Assembly: GCF_016859285.1 (NCBI RefSeq)
Contig: NC_053417.1
Location: 14,694,706 to 14,758,705, forward strand
DNA length: 64,000 nt
Direction of reading: 5' to 3'
Origin: Xiphias gladius
Taxonomy: Eukaryota; Chordata; Actinopteri; Istiophoriformes; Xiphiidae
How positions within the stretch are numbered: the stretch's first letter is position 1; every line of letters begins with the position of its first letter. The notes beneath the pieces are model-generated. The model saw only the letters and a program-made list of their open reading frames with translations, was not told the DNA's origin and ran no database searches. The position numbers were made by a program, and so were the translations under genes. Shown piece after piece: positions 13,401 through 27,400 of this stretch.

Positions 13401-16400
13401 ACTTGTCACTTCCTCTAAATATCCGACAGGAGATGACGCTTACACAAACATAGACTTATGCAAACACAGACTGGATGGAACAGGTTGTCTGTTTACTCTC
13501 TTTCATATTGTGCCTCGCTGAAAATTGCTTTGCGCTGTGGAAAATGTCATGTCCTTGATCTCCTTGCACCACTACACACTGGCGCATGGAGGGGCTGAAG
13601 CTGTTTGGAGACGTGGGGAGGGGGATTTGCAGAGACGAGGGTCTGCAGCAGAGACGTGGCTGTGAGCCTCAGATAACACTGCAGCCTTTGATGGAGTCTG
13701 ACCCTCCTCTGTTGGAGAGCACAAGCCGCTCTGCCTCAAATAGATCTCCGCTGTGGACTCCATTGGTAATGATTGGATTTAGTTACAGAGCAGAAATGGT
13801 TTGCTGATGATAATGATAACAGATGCGATGGGATTTAGTCAGCCACTTAGGGCCAAGGGATTGTATCGATGCTGTGCCAGCCTGCATATTTCCCCTTAGA
13901 CTGGACATTGTCACTCAGGCTTGATAAAAGTCGATGGCAGAGGTTGATAGAATGCTACCTGTAATTGCATTGTGTATGATCTTGGCTGGCTGGCTGTAAT
14001 GAAGACGTAGCACAGGACAGATGGAAGACAGTGCTCCATAAGCTTCTTTCTATAGGCAAGGAGAAGAAGTCTAGGAGGGAAGGGTGGGGTAAAGGAGTTC
14101 AGGGAGAGAAAAAGGAGTTTCAGGCTGATAGACGGAGTGAGAGACAATCAGCAGGGAGCAAAAAATAGAGAACAGAAGTGAAAGAGAGAGAGGAGTGCAA
14201 ATAAAAGATAGACTTTCGGCAAAGACGACACTGAGGGAGCAGGAACTCTTTCATGTATGGGTAGCATGTAGACATAACAGGGGAACTGGAGAACGGCAGA
14301 GATGGGGAGAGAGCAAGAGATGGAGACGCAGGAGACGAGATGAAGGTGGAGAGTATGAAGTACAGATAGATGACAGAGAGAGAGAGAGAGATAGAGACTG
14401 TAGGGGGGTGGGGTGAGGGGGATAAAGATGTGGGAGGGGGATGGGAGTGAAATATTTGCTGTGTGCGGCTGAGCTGGAGTCAGGAGGTTGTCATGGTGAT
14501 AGCGGGGTGAGAAAAGGAAAGTGAGCCAGGGGTAATGACACCTAGCCTTAGACATTGCACACAGACACTACACATGTAGACACACGCATATATACGTATG
14601 GACACAAACAGACACATACTACAACAAACAAAATGAGTCATGCATAACAATACTGACCTGTCCCATCCTAGCTGAACACACTCTCACATTTTCTTACACA
14701 AACGCATGCACAGGTGATGTGTACAAATAAACTGCACCCACGTATGAAACCCAGTAGCCATATCACCATGCAAACTCTGTTTCCCATGTCTCACTGCTGT
14801 CTTTTATTCTCACTCAGGTGTATTTGAATGGCAGGCAAATCTCCTTAAACTGACTTGTCTTGCCAGACAATTACCCAAACCAACCCTCAATCTGCTGCTT
14901 CGTTCGTGTGTTTGTGTGTGGGTGTGTGTGCAGGTTTCAGCGACTGCGTGTGTGAGTCGTCACATTTCTGAGCTTTGCTATTTTTTTTTCTGTGTGTACT
15001 GATGACACCATGAGATGAGAGAGGCAGAAACAAGCTGCGGAAGAGACAAGCAGCAGCTCCAGTGGGGCATGGTTTCTGAGACGGTGAACAGACATGGTAT
15101 AATAATAACGTGTATTTGTATATAGATTTTTTTAAAACAAAACTTATACGGAGTAAAACTGCAGTTAAAAAGGACATCTCCGAACTGCAGTTACTGCTGG
15201 AAGACATGTAAAACTTATCACCATCTTTAGGAGCAGATAACAGCAGATCTCGAGGTTTATATTAACTGAATATAGAATCATTTGCCACTGTGACATGTTA
15301 GTAGAGAGCATATTTATAGAGAATAGCAATTTACTAAGATGACAATGCAGATTTTTACCTTCAAAATTAATTAACCTTGACTTGAAACATGTGATGAACT
15401 TGGCATTGCGGCGGGGGTCAATATATTTGCTCCCTAAGAATGTCAGCACTTATCTTACACTGTGGTTTTAGTTGTGTTCTAACAGAAGATACAGTGCTGG
15501 AAGGTGGAGTTAGGTTCGAAAAAATGTTCCACACTTTATGGGACAGTGATAATTTTTTAAATTTCAGTCGAGACATAAGAGACCAGACTGTTTCAAAAGA
15601 CCTACAATATCCATTATTTTCTCTTGACTACTTCTCTTGTTCCTTCTCATCCATGCACACACTACCACCCCCTCTCTTTCCTCTCTGATTCCACTCCATA
15701 GACATTTGCTAGCATTACATCTCCTGCCTCATCCCCAGAAGACCTTGTATTTGATTAGATGAGGAGCACTTAAGGGGAAGTGCTGCTTTTGCAACTTTTA
15801 ACAAAGTTAATGGGATTGCCAAGAAGCCTGGTTAATAATTCTGAAGATGCCAATCACCAGGTCCTTTGAGCTGTTTTTCTACTACTGTAGTCAGTTAACT
15901 TGTGACACCTGATTGGTTATGTTTGGGCTATTTTGTTTTGTTTTTGTTGCTAAAAATTTGCAATTGTTTATAATGTCTCCCTTTTGCATTGCTGTGATGA
16001 ATGTAAACTGTGTGTGCTTGTACTTTATGTGCATGGTTGCAGCCATGTCTGACATATGTTTTCATTTACTTTCTGTAATTTACTGTGTGACTCTTTTTTG
16101 TCTCTACAAGCCCAGTCTAACGCTAAAAAAAATCCAGCCACTCTCCTACATTTGTTGGGGCCACCGGGGCCCCTCCATGCAAATGTGTTAGCAAAGCACT
16201 ATGTGTGACCTTGTCCTGCCAGTAGCTCATTTCCCTGAAGTGGTGGGAAAGACAGGATTAAATCCAGCCTAAGGAGACCCTGACAAAATGTTTCTGGCAA
16301 AGTCCAAATCTTAGCAATAAACTGTCTCCAGGTAAGCTTAGGGGCAACAATTACTTTTAAAAAAAAAAATATTATAAAAATGTAGCTGTGGTTAAAAACT

Positions 16401-19400
16401 TTTCAAAACAAAGACGTCACAATTTCACAGTAGGCAAATTTAACATTTTTGCTATGATTTCTACACTTTAAGAATGTTTTTTTCTCTGAGATATAAGTTT
16501 CTCAACTGTCTAACCTGTTGTGATGGAGGTCGTAGGTCACATATACATACCCCCTTCTCCTCAAGGTGTGGCGTGCTGCTTTTCCCTGCGGAGGCGGCCA
16601 CGTGTCCTTGCATGTCACACAAGTTGCTGGCAGCTGTGTCCTCAATTGCTATATGGACCACTTATCACCAGACCCAAGGGATTACTCCCTCATCGTCGTC
16701 CTCCTCCTCTTCTCTGTCTGCTGAATGCCTCCATAACCCCTCCTTAGACATCACTACCTTCAATAGCCAGTCAATAGCCAACACAAGGCTCCCCCCACCT
16801 TCACTTGATGCAACCCAGGCACACACAAAAGCGCACACATATGCTCCCATTCACACCTTAGGCTTATCAGATAACCTTAGGCTCATACAGCTGTCTCTTC
16901 TGCTGCTTTAAACTGTATTTATGCATGACTAAATTGAATAACAAAGTGACCTGTATGGAAAAATAATCCTGTTACTTGTTATGTTTTGTGCTCTTACATA
17001 TATGCCATGGCATGGATATTCCAGTGTCTGCTTCATGTGCTGCTTTCCCTCTGATGTTGTTACACGCTGTTTGCGTTGTTGAAGCTGGTTTGTCGTCTCC
17101 AACAGCGTTTAGCTGCCGCATGTGGTTTCAGGGCTAACTCTAACAGATACTACAGTGATGTCAGCTTCTTTTTACTGGCCTGTATGGCTCCAGTTTGATC
17201 CCCAAAGGCTTTGCTAGCACACACATAAAATCTCCTCCTCACCCTCTGATCTCCCTCTAATTTTTCTCTCTGAGGGATGGCTGCATTCAAACATTTGTTT
17301 ATCAAAGGATCTCCACTGAGCTTCACTTTCAAAACAGTATATATTGTCACAAAGGTAGAGAAAAAAAAAGGGTCAGTGGAAGTCAAAATGCATATCAAAA
17401 TAAGAACAAACACAAGCAAGACTGTGAGCTTCAGAGGAACAAGAGACAAGGGGAGAGGCTGACTGTGAGAGATAAAGAGAGAGAGAACGCAGGGACTGTA
17501 GGATGGAGCAGGAGATGTAATAGAAAGCAGGAGAGGGGAAAAAGAGAAGGTCACTCCTAATAGCTCTTCCACATAATTTCATGATGTCATGATTGCCCCT
17601 CTTTACACAAGCTAACGCCATTAACTATCCACTATATGGACACTAAACCATTCAGCCACAAAAAATGATCTTCCTAAGGTGTATGTGTTCATCATTGCAT
17701 GTTCCTTCTGCACGCAGAGCGCATAACAACGTGATGAGGATGTTTTTGTATGCATTGAATCTCATATTTTCTGCATGGCACCTAGGGTGTGTCTGTAATT
17801 AGCGCGCTTTGGCTGCAGGCACAGAAGCTGACTGATGCTGGTGCTAATGAAGCAAATAATATCCACAGGCAAGAGTAGGGAGAGTTTATGTTTATGTGTG
17901 TGTGCGTGCATACAGTTTATACATAGAGAGTACACATAAGTTTCTCATTTAGTATTTAGTATACAGAAGGATTTGATTTGTTTTGAGTATTTAGTTTTCC
18001 AGTGAGAGGGGACAGTCCGTTTTCTTTCCATAATTATTGCATTTATATTACAGGTGTATTGAACGGAGATGGAAGAGAGATTCAATATTCATAATATAAT
18101 CCTATACTAAAGTCTACCAAAATGATTTTATCTACCCAAACACACAAACCTACCGCTCTGCTCCATTCTGTTTTTTTCTTTTTGTTTATTGATACCATAT
18201 TTACAAGCAAGCTATAAGCAAATTACCTTATCAGTTGTGAGCAGCAGCTAACATGCTAGAAGCATAGAGGGCTAGAGGCAGCACTCCATCTGCAAGACTG
18301 GCTCCATTAGCTGACAAGAGAGATTAGCTGACCTGCTGACACACAGCCTGATCTTTACCGATACCCTCACGTACTTGTGGACACAAACACACACACATAC
18401 AGGGAATCTGATACACTATTACATTAGGGTAACACCCCTGTTTTTGATCGTTAGAGAGAGCTTTTACTGGTCAGTGATCCCGTAACAAGAGCTCTCTCTT
18501 TTCACGTCTCTTTTCATCTATCACACTTAATTTTTCTACTCATCTTTTTTCTCTTTGTTCTTTCACTTCCATTTCCTTCTCTCTTTGTTTTCACTTTTTA
18601 TTAATTTTTCAGAGTTTTTGTTGTTGACTTTGTTGTCAACCTCGCCTTTGATCTCCCGCCGGTCTTGCCCTTCTTTTTCTTTGTCGGTTTTCCTTCCTCT
18701 GTCCCTCCTTCCCTCCATCCACATCTCTTCTCTTGCTCTGGCCCTCACGGGTGTCTTAATGAGTCCACTCCCTTCTCCTTGAATTATTCACCACTTCTTT
18801 TATTCTACCATTCCCATTGTGTCTTAAGGGGAAAAACATCAATAAATAAATCACACCAGAGGTAGCTTCTTTTGCAGTCTTGGCAGTAGGAGGAATGACA
18901 ATGCATGTGTTTATTGGTGTACAAAGGAGAGAGAGAGTAAGAGCGGACAATTGGACTGAACTTTGCTAATCTCCTACTTGTGTTTTGTGTATTATCTTTC
19001 AGTTGGATAAGTCTGTAAACTATTTAACCTTATACATCTTTGACTAACTTAAACACTTTGTGCCAAGTCTGGCTGTTTCTTATATCTTATGTGTGTCCAC
19101 ATGTCAGTTTAAGTATGTGTAAATAGCATAGATGTGGCACCCAGTATTTGTATTCACACATGAATGTGTGTGACTATGTGTGTGCTTGAGGGATGGCCTG
19201 TCACTGTGCCTGTGCACCGGCTAAAGAGTGAGCACGCATACGTGTGTGCGCATATGTAAGTGATACTGCAAACCTGTTAGTTTCCATGTGTGTGAATAAC
19301 TGAATTTGTATGTACAAGGGGGGATGCTGCGTGGAGACCCTGTTGTCATGGCAACCAGGATAGAGAGAGTGTGGGCGGTTGCCCTCACGGCTCCTCTGAC

Positions 19401-21097
19401 AACCTTTATTTTCTCCAGCTTTGTGTCACTTCAATATTAACCCCTACCCTTTGACAAAACGAGAGTGGGTGGGGTGAGGTGGGGTTCTCGAAGGAGGTGC
19501 AGGCGTTTGAAACTGAGGGAAATTTGGCATGCTTTCTATCGGCACATTGGACATCAGTGGGAAAGGCAAAGTATCTAATGGCCGAGCTTATGCTAATAGT
19601 GGTATTGATGAATGTGCTGTCTGGGTACCCTGATTCCAGATAAGCTCTGCAGCTTTTTTTTCACTGGTAAATTTCCACTTGGAGTTGACCACGGATCATC
19701 AGTCTTGAAACACACGTTACTTAGCCTTTTAAACAAAGAGTACAGGCATAAGAGAGGTATTGGTTTCCCACTATGCTGAAAAGCCCCTTTTCCATTAAAG
19801 TTTCAAATATTGAATTAATCAGCCGCGCTGCCTATTGTCCAAGGCAGAGTGCTACCACAGCAGTTTATTTGATCGACATAGGGCGTTGAATATGGAAAAG
19901 AAGAGAAGGAGAGGAGAGGAAAAGAGACTATGAAACGTATTGTGAAAGGTGATCGTTAAAGAATGCTTTTGGTGTCAGCTACCGAGGGGCCTGAGGGAGG
20001 GGACGGAGAAGACTAATAAAAAGGTAACTGGAAAATGGGCACTCATCGTTCTTGGACAGTTCCTATTATAAGACTTGGCTCATAAGTAGGAACACTTTGA
20101 GAAAATTTGAGAAAGGCTTGTATTGAATGCAATCTTCACTGCAGTGAATGACGAAAGACATTATTATTTCAGTATTATTCCTGTATTATTTCACATGATT
20201 TGTGGTATTTTTCTGCTGTAGTGACAAAGTGGGTCTGAGACTTGTCTCACTGCAACAGGCTCATGCATTAAGTATGACCCTGCCAGAGAGAGGAAGAGGG
20301 GAGGGTGCGAAGGAGAGATTCAGACAGCCACACCAAAGACAACAGGTATAGATGGACAGCATCAGTCTGGGACTAAACCAAATGTATGGCAAGGGGTGCA
20401 AATGAATTATGAATTTGGGTGAATTTAGGGCAAATTGTGCCGACAGGAAGGGATTTCTATGAATAATTCACTCTTTAGGGGGGCCTGATCCTCTACCCCC
20501 CACCAGTACCACCTTGTTCCTTAGCCCCCCTCTCCTCACTTTTACTATCCGCTGACCCTTATAATCTCTCACTGCCCTTCTCCTGTAATGCTATAACTCC
20601 ATCAGTCCATTTGTCTTAGTGAGTACTCTGTTTATTTCGATATGAGTATTTTTTCCCTGTCCCTCCATCTGCCTCTTTTCAGCCTGATGTTTCTCCAGAC
20701 AGACCCCTGGGGGAAGAGGAGGGGCAAAGGGGGGCATGTATTCGTTTATTTTTCTCCCCCCTCCTTCCATCCCGCATCCTCTCCCCCAACACATCTTCAC
20801 AGCTGGAGGTAGTTAATATTTAAAAGAAAGGCATGACAGGACGCAAGACCTGCACACATGTTTGAACATGCACAAACACGCGCACAAACCCCTCACAGCC
20901 GAATCCAGTAGAGCAGCATATCTGATCAAAGCACAGAGAGGCTTTCAGAATTGATATTTGCGTGACTCACTGTGTTGAGAAAAAATATACCGGGCTTCAT
21001 TCATCAATACAGCAGCTCCTCACATGGATGCATGAGGATATGAAGCAAACAGTAAAAGAGGTGTGATTTTGCTTGTTTTGCCCCCCCCCAACACACT

Positions 21098-21098
<1 letters not shown>

Positions 21099-21163
<65 letters not shown>
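21099..21163 (+). repeat. (CA)n microsatellite
   Basis: About 32 uninterrupted AC units preceded by a short run of C. The histidine/threonine-repeat frame across it is an artefact. Confidence 0.95.
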
Positions 21164-21167
<4 letters not shown>

Positions 21168-24101
21168 GATAAGAGAGCCTTATTCAGCATTGGAAGTCCT
21201 TGGCAACGCCCAACATGTCTACTTAATGCTAATGACTACATTTTGCAGGGGACGGAAGGGTGCAATTTTCAGACTAATGGATGACAAGATGTCTACACAA
21301 ACACAATGGTAGTACAGCAATTAAACTCAACTAATGATAGCAACACTAACTGCATAAACACAATGTTTGGATTATTTGTGTTTTTGTAAGTAAAATGCCT
21401 CAAAGCAGGAAGCCATGAATAATTGAAGAGTTGCAAAATTGACTTGATTTGGCCTGTTTGATACATTGCCTGTTGGTGGCTGATTTTCTGCAGTCAGGCT
21501 TTCTTGCGGAAAAAAGAAACGACCACGCCCTCAAATCTCAACACAGTGCTGCACGCTCTACAATCTCCCTGTGATCTGAACGACTTCTGATGGCACCCGT
21601 TGACATCCCAGTGGTGATAATAGTTTTTAAAAGCACTCAGAAACACAGTGACGGGTCATCTCAGCCCAGCTGCAAGCCGCCATCCCAGGGCTGACCTCTG
21701 ACCCTATCCAATGAAGCAGGTAACAGGGCTGGGATTGAATCACTGACAGCTGCACAGTGGACACTCTGAAGAAGTGAAATCAGGCATCTGCTTCAATGTC
21801 GTTGTCTCTCACCCCTGTGATAATGGAGCGGCCACAAGGCCCCATGCCGTGAACACCGCACGGACGTGTGTCCATGTGTATGTGTGTGTGCATTTGTGTC
21901 AGTGTGTCTGAGGCCACATCAGTCTGTGCTATCAGCATGTTTGGGTGGCTGGGTTGGCCTTGTTACATGGCAACCTTCCATGACGGTCTCCCTCTGTCTG
22001 TCTGTCTGTCTCAGCCTCTCCCTCACTCAGTCTCTCCTTCACACGCCTGCCAACCCATTATAGTGTTCCCCTTTACTGCTCCTACTCAACATGACAGGAA
22101 TATTCTGTGGCACAGTCTACCTCCTGACTGGAGCCCACTGGACCATGCCTTTTTATCTGTCTGATCTCTTCTACCAGACCACTGGAGGTGTGTGTCTGTC
22201 TGCCCGCCTTCTTTACTGTCTGTCCATGCATGCATTACAAGCTTCTTTGTATGTGTCCCCACCAGTGTCTGTCCTTGCATTGTGTGTGTATGTGCCAGCT
22301 TGTGCACAGGCAGCACAGTCTCTTGGTGAATTGTGATTGGCGGCATGACAAGCTACGGCCCACTAGATAGTTAATCAGCGTCCTGTTTCGCTCCACTCAG
22401 CTCTCCTTCACTGTCTCTTTGGAAGGGGCACTGATAGACAAGCTCCCACCTTAGATCACATTAACACCAGTACTACTACCCTGACTACCCCTGCTTCATT
22501 CATCTGACTCAAATGGCATTTTGGAGAGGCTGGTTTAACACCAGATCACTGTAATTGGGCCCCTGTCTCCAGAGAACAACAACAAAAGCAGATTCAGTCT
22601 GATACAGGGGCAGGGAAAGAAGGTGCAGAAGTAAAGGACCAAGAAGAAAGTGAACAATTAATGCACACAGATTGGAAGAGCTTGCATGTGTGTGTATGCG
22701 TGCAAGTGGATGGATAGGATTAGCATCACAGCTGTCACCCTTTGTCATCCCTCCTCCTCTTCCCCTCCTTCCACATCTCTCCCCTCCCATCACCTCCCAC
22801 TCTTCCGCTTTAACTCTGCCTCTCCTCTTGCTTACCTCCCCCTCTCCCTCACCTCTGGTCTCCTCCTCAAACCCATTTTTCCACTTTTCATTTTCCCCAG
22901 AAGTCCTCCACCCACTTCATCCCTCCCTCCCCTCCCTCTCAGTGTGCTTGTTGTGCCATTCTTCTGGCAAGGCAAGCAAGTTAGTGTAATGGCTCATTTA
23001 ATCCTATTGCTGTTAGTTTAAACTGCCTTATTAAGAGTTTAGCTCTTGTTTGGTCTTTAATTTAATGTAATCTGGCTCTTTCGATGAATGTAAATCCCAC
23101 ATTCCTGTGTCTCGTTCTAAGATATTGTTCAATACATTCTCCAAAGATTCACATATGAAATATCAAAAGTAATTAACTAGCCAGCCATTACCATTTAGAT
23201 AAAATAAATGATAACCACCACTCTCCATCCTTTTCATTCCCTCCACTCTTCCCCATCATCTTCAATTCCTCTCTTCTCTGACCTTTTTACACTCTCCAAG
23301 GTCACCCACCTCTCCATTTTGGCATTGTAAACAAACAGCAGTGTGCAGAGCCAGAACTCTTTCAATCAGTCTGCCATTACTGCAGAGCTGCCAAATAAGC
23401 ATGCTCTCTCTATTTTCGTCATTTTCTTTTGTCTCACATGAACGTCTTAATCATGGTGCGCTATAACAGTTCTTTTTGTGTGATACTGAGTAGTGTAAAC
23501 AGTCAGTGGGCTGCCTCACATGGTGCCGTGGGGGAGGACAGCCTGCATGTTCTGGCAAGGACTGACTCCAAGAGTACAGATGGAGAACGGATAGACTCCT
23601 AGCAGGGGTGGTTTCCCTCACTCGCCATGACTGATAGCATCTTTATCGCATACTTATCACAGTACTATCACCCAAATACATTACGAACTGTTCCGTGCCC
23701 TGAACAGTCAACTTAATTATCAGCTATTTGTTTGTCTGTCTTGCGTCTTATCTGATTTGATACTTCATCAATCTGTATTTATCTGTCCACAGCCCATCTG
23801 GGTTCTGGGAGGCTCTGTTCAGCTTCTTGTTGTGGCCCTTCCATATGGGCCACTGCTCATGTAATTAACCAAATGGAGTTTTTTTTTTTTTTTTTCAGGA
23901 ACAGGTTCAGTGATAGGCGTTGTTGGTGTTTTTGTTGGGATGTGTATTGTTGACTTTTGATTGGTGTGTTAAATCCATGTCTCAGTCTGTCTATAGGGCT
24001 GACCACATGGTGCAGGGTAATTTTTCCACCATTCTGACACATGGCCCCTCTCTGCCCCTCCCTCTCTCCGTTACACCCCCCCCCTCCCCTTTATCTTTCA
24101 G

Positions 24102-24433
24102 AGAGGAGACCGGCAGGAGGGAGTGGACCTAATAAATAAAAGGAGAGAAGACAAGAGGGACCAAAGACATACGAGGCAAAAGCTGAGGCCCCCTGAAAGT
24201 GAAACATAACCTCACACTTGCTCAGCACGAGTGTGTGTGAGGTTGCCCTCTGTGTGAATTTTACTGTACGTGTGTCTGAGCAGGTGGGAGTTTGATGGGA
24301 CAGTGAGCAATGCCTCACACGCAGCGACAGCAGGTTGGCAGTAGGGGGCAGTGCTCCTCCCGCCTCCTCCCCCTCCTCCTCCTCCTCCTTGCTGCCCAGC
24401 CCAGCCAAGCAGCCATACACATACCCTCCAACT
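24102..24433 (+). CDS. l1cam: l1cam start-codon exon: 5' UTR and signal peptide
   Basis: The acceptor is a long pyrimidine tract ending TTTCAG at 24,101. About 208 nt are untranslated, and the ATG at 24,310 opens 41 codons. The N-terminus is basic and polar, then a CTC-rich stretch encodes a Leu run (residues 18-27), then Ala-Ala-Gln-Pro and a likely cleavage site before AAIHIPSN. The exon ends at 24,433 in phase 1 with a GTGAGT donor. This is the classic signal-peptide exon of the L1 family. It is too short and too split to appear as a long frame on the + strand. The start choice rests on the signal peptide and on phase agreement with the next exon. Confidence 0.85.
24295..24306 (+). promoter_or_regulatory. 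l1cam: three-codon upstream ORF just before the l1cam start
   Basis: ATG GGA CAG TGA ends three bases before the l1cam ATG at 24,310, in frame with it but closed by TGA. Such a minimal uORF could reduce or tune initiation by requiring leaky scanning or reinitiation. The effect is inferred; only the sequence is seen. Confidence 0.6.
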
Positions 24434-27400
24434 GTGAGTACTGATTCATATTGTACCGTTCATAATGATGGTAGAGGAATGCTTCCATGAGGTTCAAAGA
24501 TCTATTTGTTGTGTAATTACATTGTTGATTCATCAAAGCACTCTAATAATGCTCTTTCATCATGATTAATTACTGCAAATGAGCAGAATGAACATGTTTT
24601 TCTTTCAGTAACCTCAATATTCAGGGTTGGATTGCGCTTTATGCTTGAAATACTACACTGTTTGAGGCTTCTTTGGTTAGTACTCATCTGTGCCTTTGGT
24701 GTGTCTAATTAGTCTGTAATTGATACCCTCATACTGCATTGATTAGTCCCACTATTGATCTGGTTTCCTTGGTGCAAACCAGAATCTGATTGGGGAGTAA
24801 TTTAATCAACAACTGAGGAATACAACAAAAATCCAGCAAAGGTTTTCCTCGCTTGCTCACATTTCTTCCTCCTCCTCGATGCAATATGTGTGCATTAGCA
24901 ATACAGCTGAGCTTGTGGCCCTGCAGGGAAATTGATCTTCATCTCCTCCGCTGCTGCTGGTCTGCCCACAGAGCTCCGATGGAGAGAGAGAGAATATGGT
25001 TCCACCGCTGCTTTTGTTGTTCACTCTTTATCTAAGACTGCTTGCAATGAGTCACAGTCCTTCACCACCCTCACAGATTTCAAAAGTGTGTGATTTCAAA
25101 AGTACACATGCATGTACACACAAGCTGAAACACACAGACACACACACACACACTCAAACATATCCTGTAAATGTTGATGAAATGCAGTAAATCTCCCAAT
25201 CTAATTCCCGAGGGGACGAGGTGACGCGGAGGTGAGTGGGCCGAGGAGGATGAAGGGAGGATGATGAGGAGGTGGAAGCATGAGCAGGTCAAAGATGTAA
25301 AAGGTCAAGGTGTCCCCTGCCTTTCAATTAGCGAGCCTCTGCCATGTCAATGAGAGTCAGTGAGGCCTGGACCAGGATCAATAAAGGAGATGTGTTAGAA
25401 TCTGTGTCAAGGAAGCTGGGGTTAAAAGCTGTGCTTCATTACAGGAGACATTACACTGCTTTATCGTCCATGTATCATAATTGTTGTTCACTTATCAGAG
25501 AAAGATTATCTATCTATCTTATCTATCTATCTATCTATCTATCTAAAAATTTCTTTCCCCCTCTTGTGTGCTGTAACTAAAATATTTTTTCCCTCATTGC
25601 CTTTTCTCTGGCCACTGTGGACAAACAGACCACATAAGTGATCGTAAGTGCTTTTAACTTTATTGACGTCGGTCTGTCTTGATGCAAGTGCTGGCAAAGC
25701 TTAGTGTAAACACCTTCATTATGCCGGAGAGGTTATTTTCCATCCAGCACACAGTAAAACTCATTTTGCACTGTGATGAATCTGGCATTAGTGTGCATTT
25801 GCGGTGTTATGCTTGTCTGTATTTATGCATCTGAGTCAGAGGGTGTGTTTTATTGTGCATGTGTGATTGTATATGAAGATGTGTGTTGTATTGTAATCAG
25901 GCACCTGTTTCTGTGTGTCTTTTTCTGTATGCGGGTGAGTGTTTAGCGTCATTGGCTCCCACTAGGTGAGATCCCTGCAGGAGCAGGGAAGAGGAAGTGT
26001 GTGTCTGTAAAGAGGCAGCAGGGCTGTCAGATCAAAGACACAGGAAAATAAAGAGGAGTTAAAGCACAAAGCACTGGCTCCTCTCCTCCTCCTCGGCCAA
26101 TAATAGAGCAGTGCCCACAGACCAATCTTCAATTTGATAAGCTGAAGAAATAGGCTTAGTTCCTCTATCAGTGGGAATTCTTTCATTAAATTCCCTCACT
26201 CTCCCTATCTGTCTCTTTCTGAATCTTGTTTGTTTTTTTCCCTCTATCTCTGTCTCCCCATGCTCCGTTGTTCTGTATGTGCTTTCTATTTTGCTGCGCT
26301 TCCACCCTTCTCCGCTGTCCACTCAGCTGTCAGCCTTCTTCTCATCTACCACAGCCCCCCCCTTTTACCTATTTACCTACATAAGGTAAATTTATCTATA
26401 TCTGTCTATTTCCTTTAGAGTCTAATTAAAAACTCTTTCAACAAATATGAAGCTGTGACCTTTGTGCTACTGCAAACAGCCTATGTGTATAGTTACTGAG
26501 GCTATGTGGAGAAAAAGATTTAAATTTCTGTCTAAAAGTATTGAAAAGCAGAACATAAAAATACGACATGGGCCATAAAGCCTGTGGAAGAATCAAACAT
26601 GCTGGTTCGATACAGTATTCAAACCACATTCCAGCATGCTGGTTTTTATGAGTCTGTTATCGAGGCATTGCTTTATGGCTGTTATAGACAGCGGTGACAT
26701 AGAAAGATAAACCTCTTCTGGTGGTCATTACTTTTCCCCCAAAATCCCTGCTTCATTTCCCCAGAGACTCCTTCCCTCCTTTTCCCTGTCTCTCAGTCTC
26801 ACAGGGAGTAGTGTGCCATATATCTTTTACATGAGCTCTCCCTCTTACATATGCTGTATCAATTTTCTCTCATCTCAACCCATTTTTCTCTGCCTCCTCT
26901 CTTACTCTCACTCTTTTCCTCAGCCTACATTTCATATTTTTCTCTGGGGAGTCTTTTTAAGTGATTTTAACTGAATATATACTTATCGGCAGCTTTTGAA
27001 CTATGAAAATGAATCGTGTCTCTAGTTGTTCTGTGTTGTTTGCTTGGCCATTACCAGCAGCTATAGGGATGTGTGTGATACAATAGGGCCATAAAGTATA
27101 TGTGTGTATGTCATAGCGGGAGTTTTTAAAGTAAGCAGGTCGTGTGTGTGCATGTCTCTCTACCTATGTAAATCATGTAGGTGTGTTAGAGTGCATGCAT
27201 GTCTGCTTGATGTTATTGTGAAAACACTGTGTGTATTTTGTCCTTGCAGTCAAGAGGCCTCCCGTGATCACCACGCAGCCAGAGTCTGTCACTGTCTTTA
27301 GTGTTGAAGACCTCGTCATGAGCTGTGAAGCCTCCGGCAACCCTGCGCCCATGTTAGTCAGCACACACGCATCCATGCAAACAGTTAAAACATGGTTTGT

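Noticed and set aside
13850..14560. Frames with many Leu/Ser on the - strand opposite GA-rich sequence
   Set aside because: Strand-biased low-complexity DNA, no splice-phase logic or recognisable domain. The same applies to 1,523-1,814, 18,555-18,950 and 22,509-23,021.
22091..22336. Possible signal-peptide exon for l1cam starting MTGIFCG
   Set aside because: Not a clean signal peptide and no phase-1 donor in the right place; the 24,310 exon fits length, phase and family sequence.
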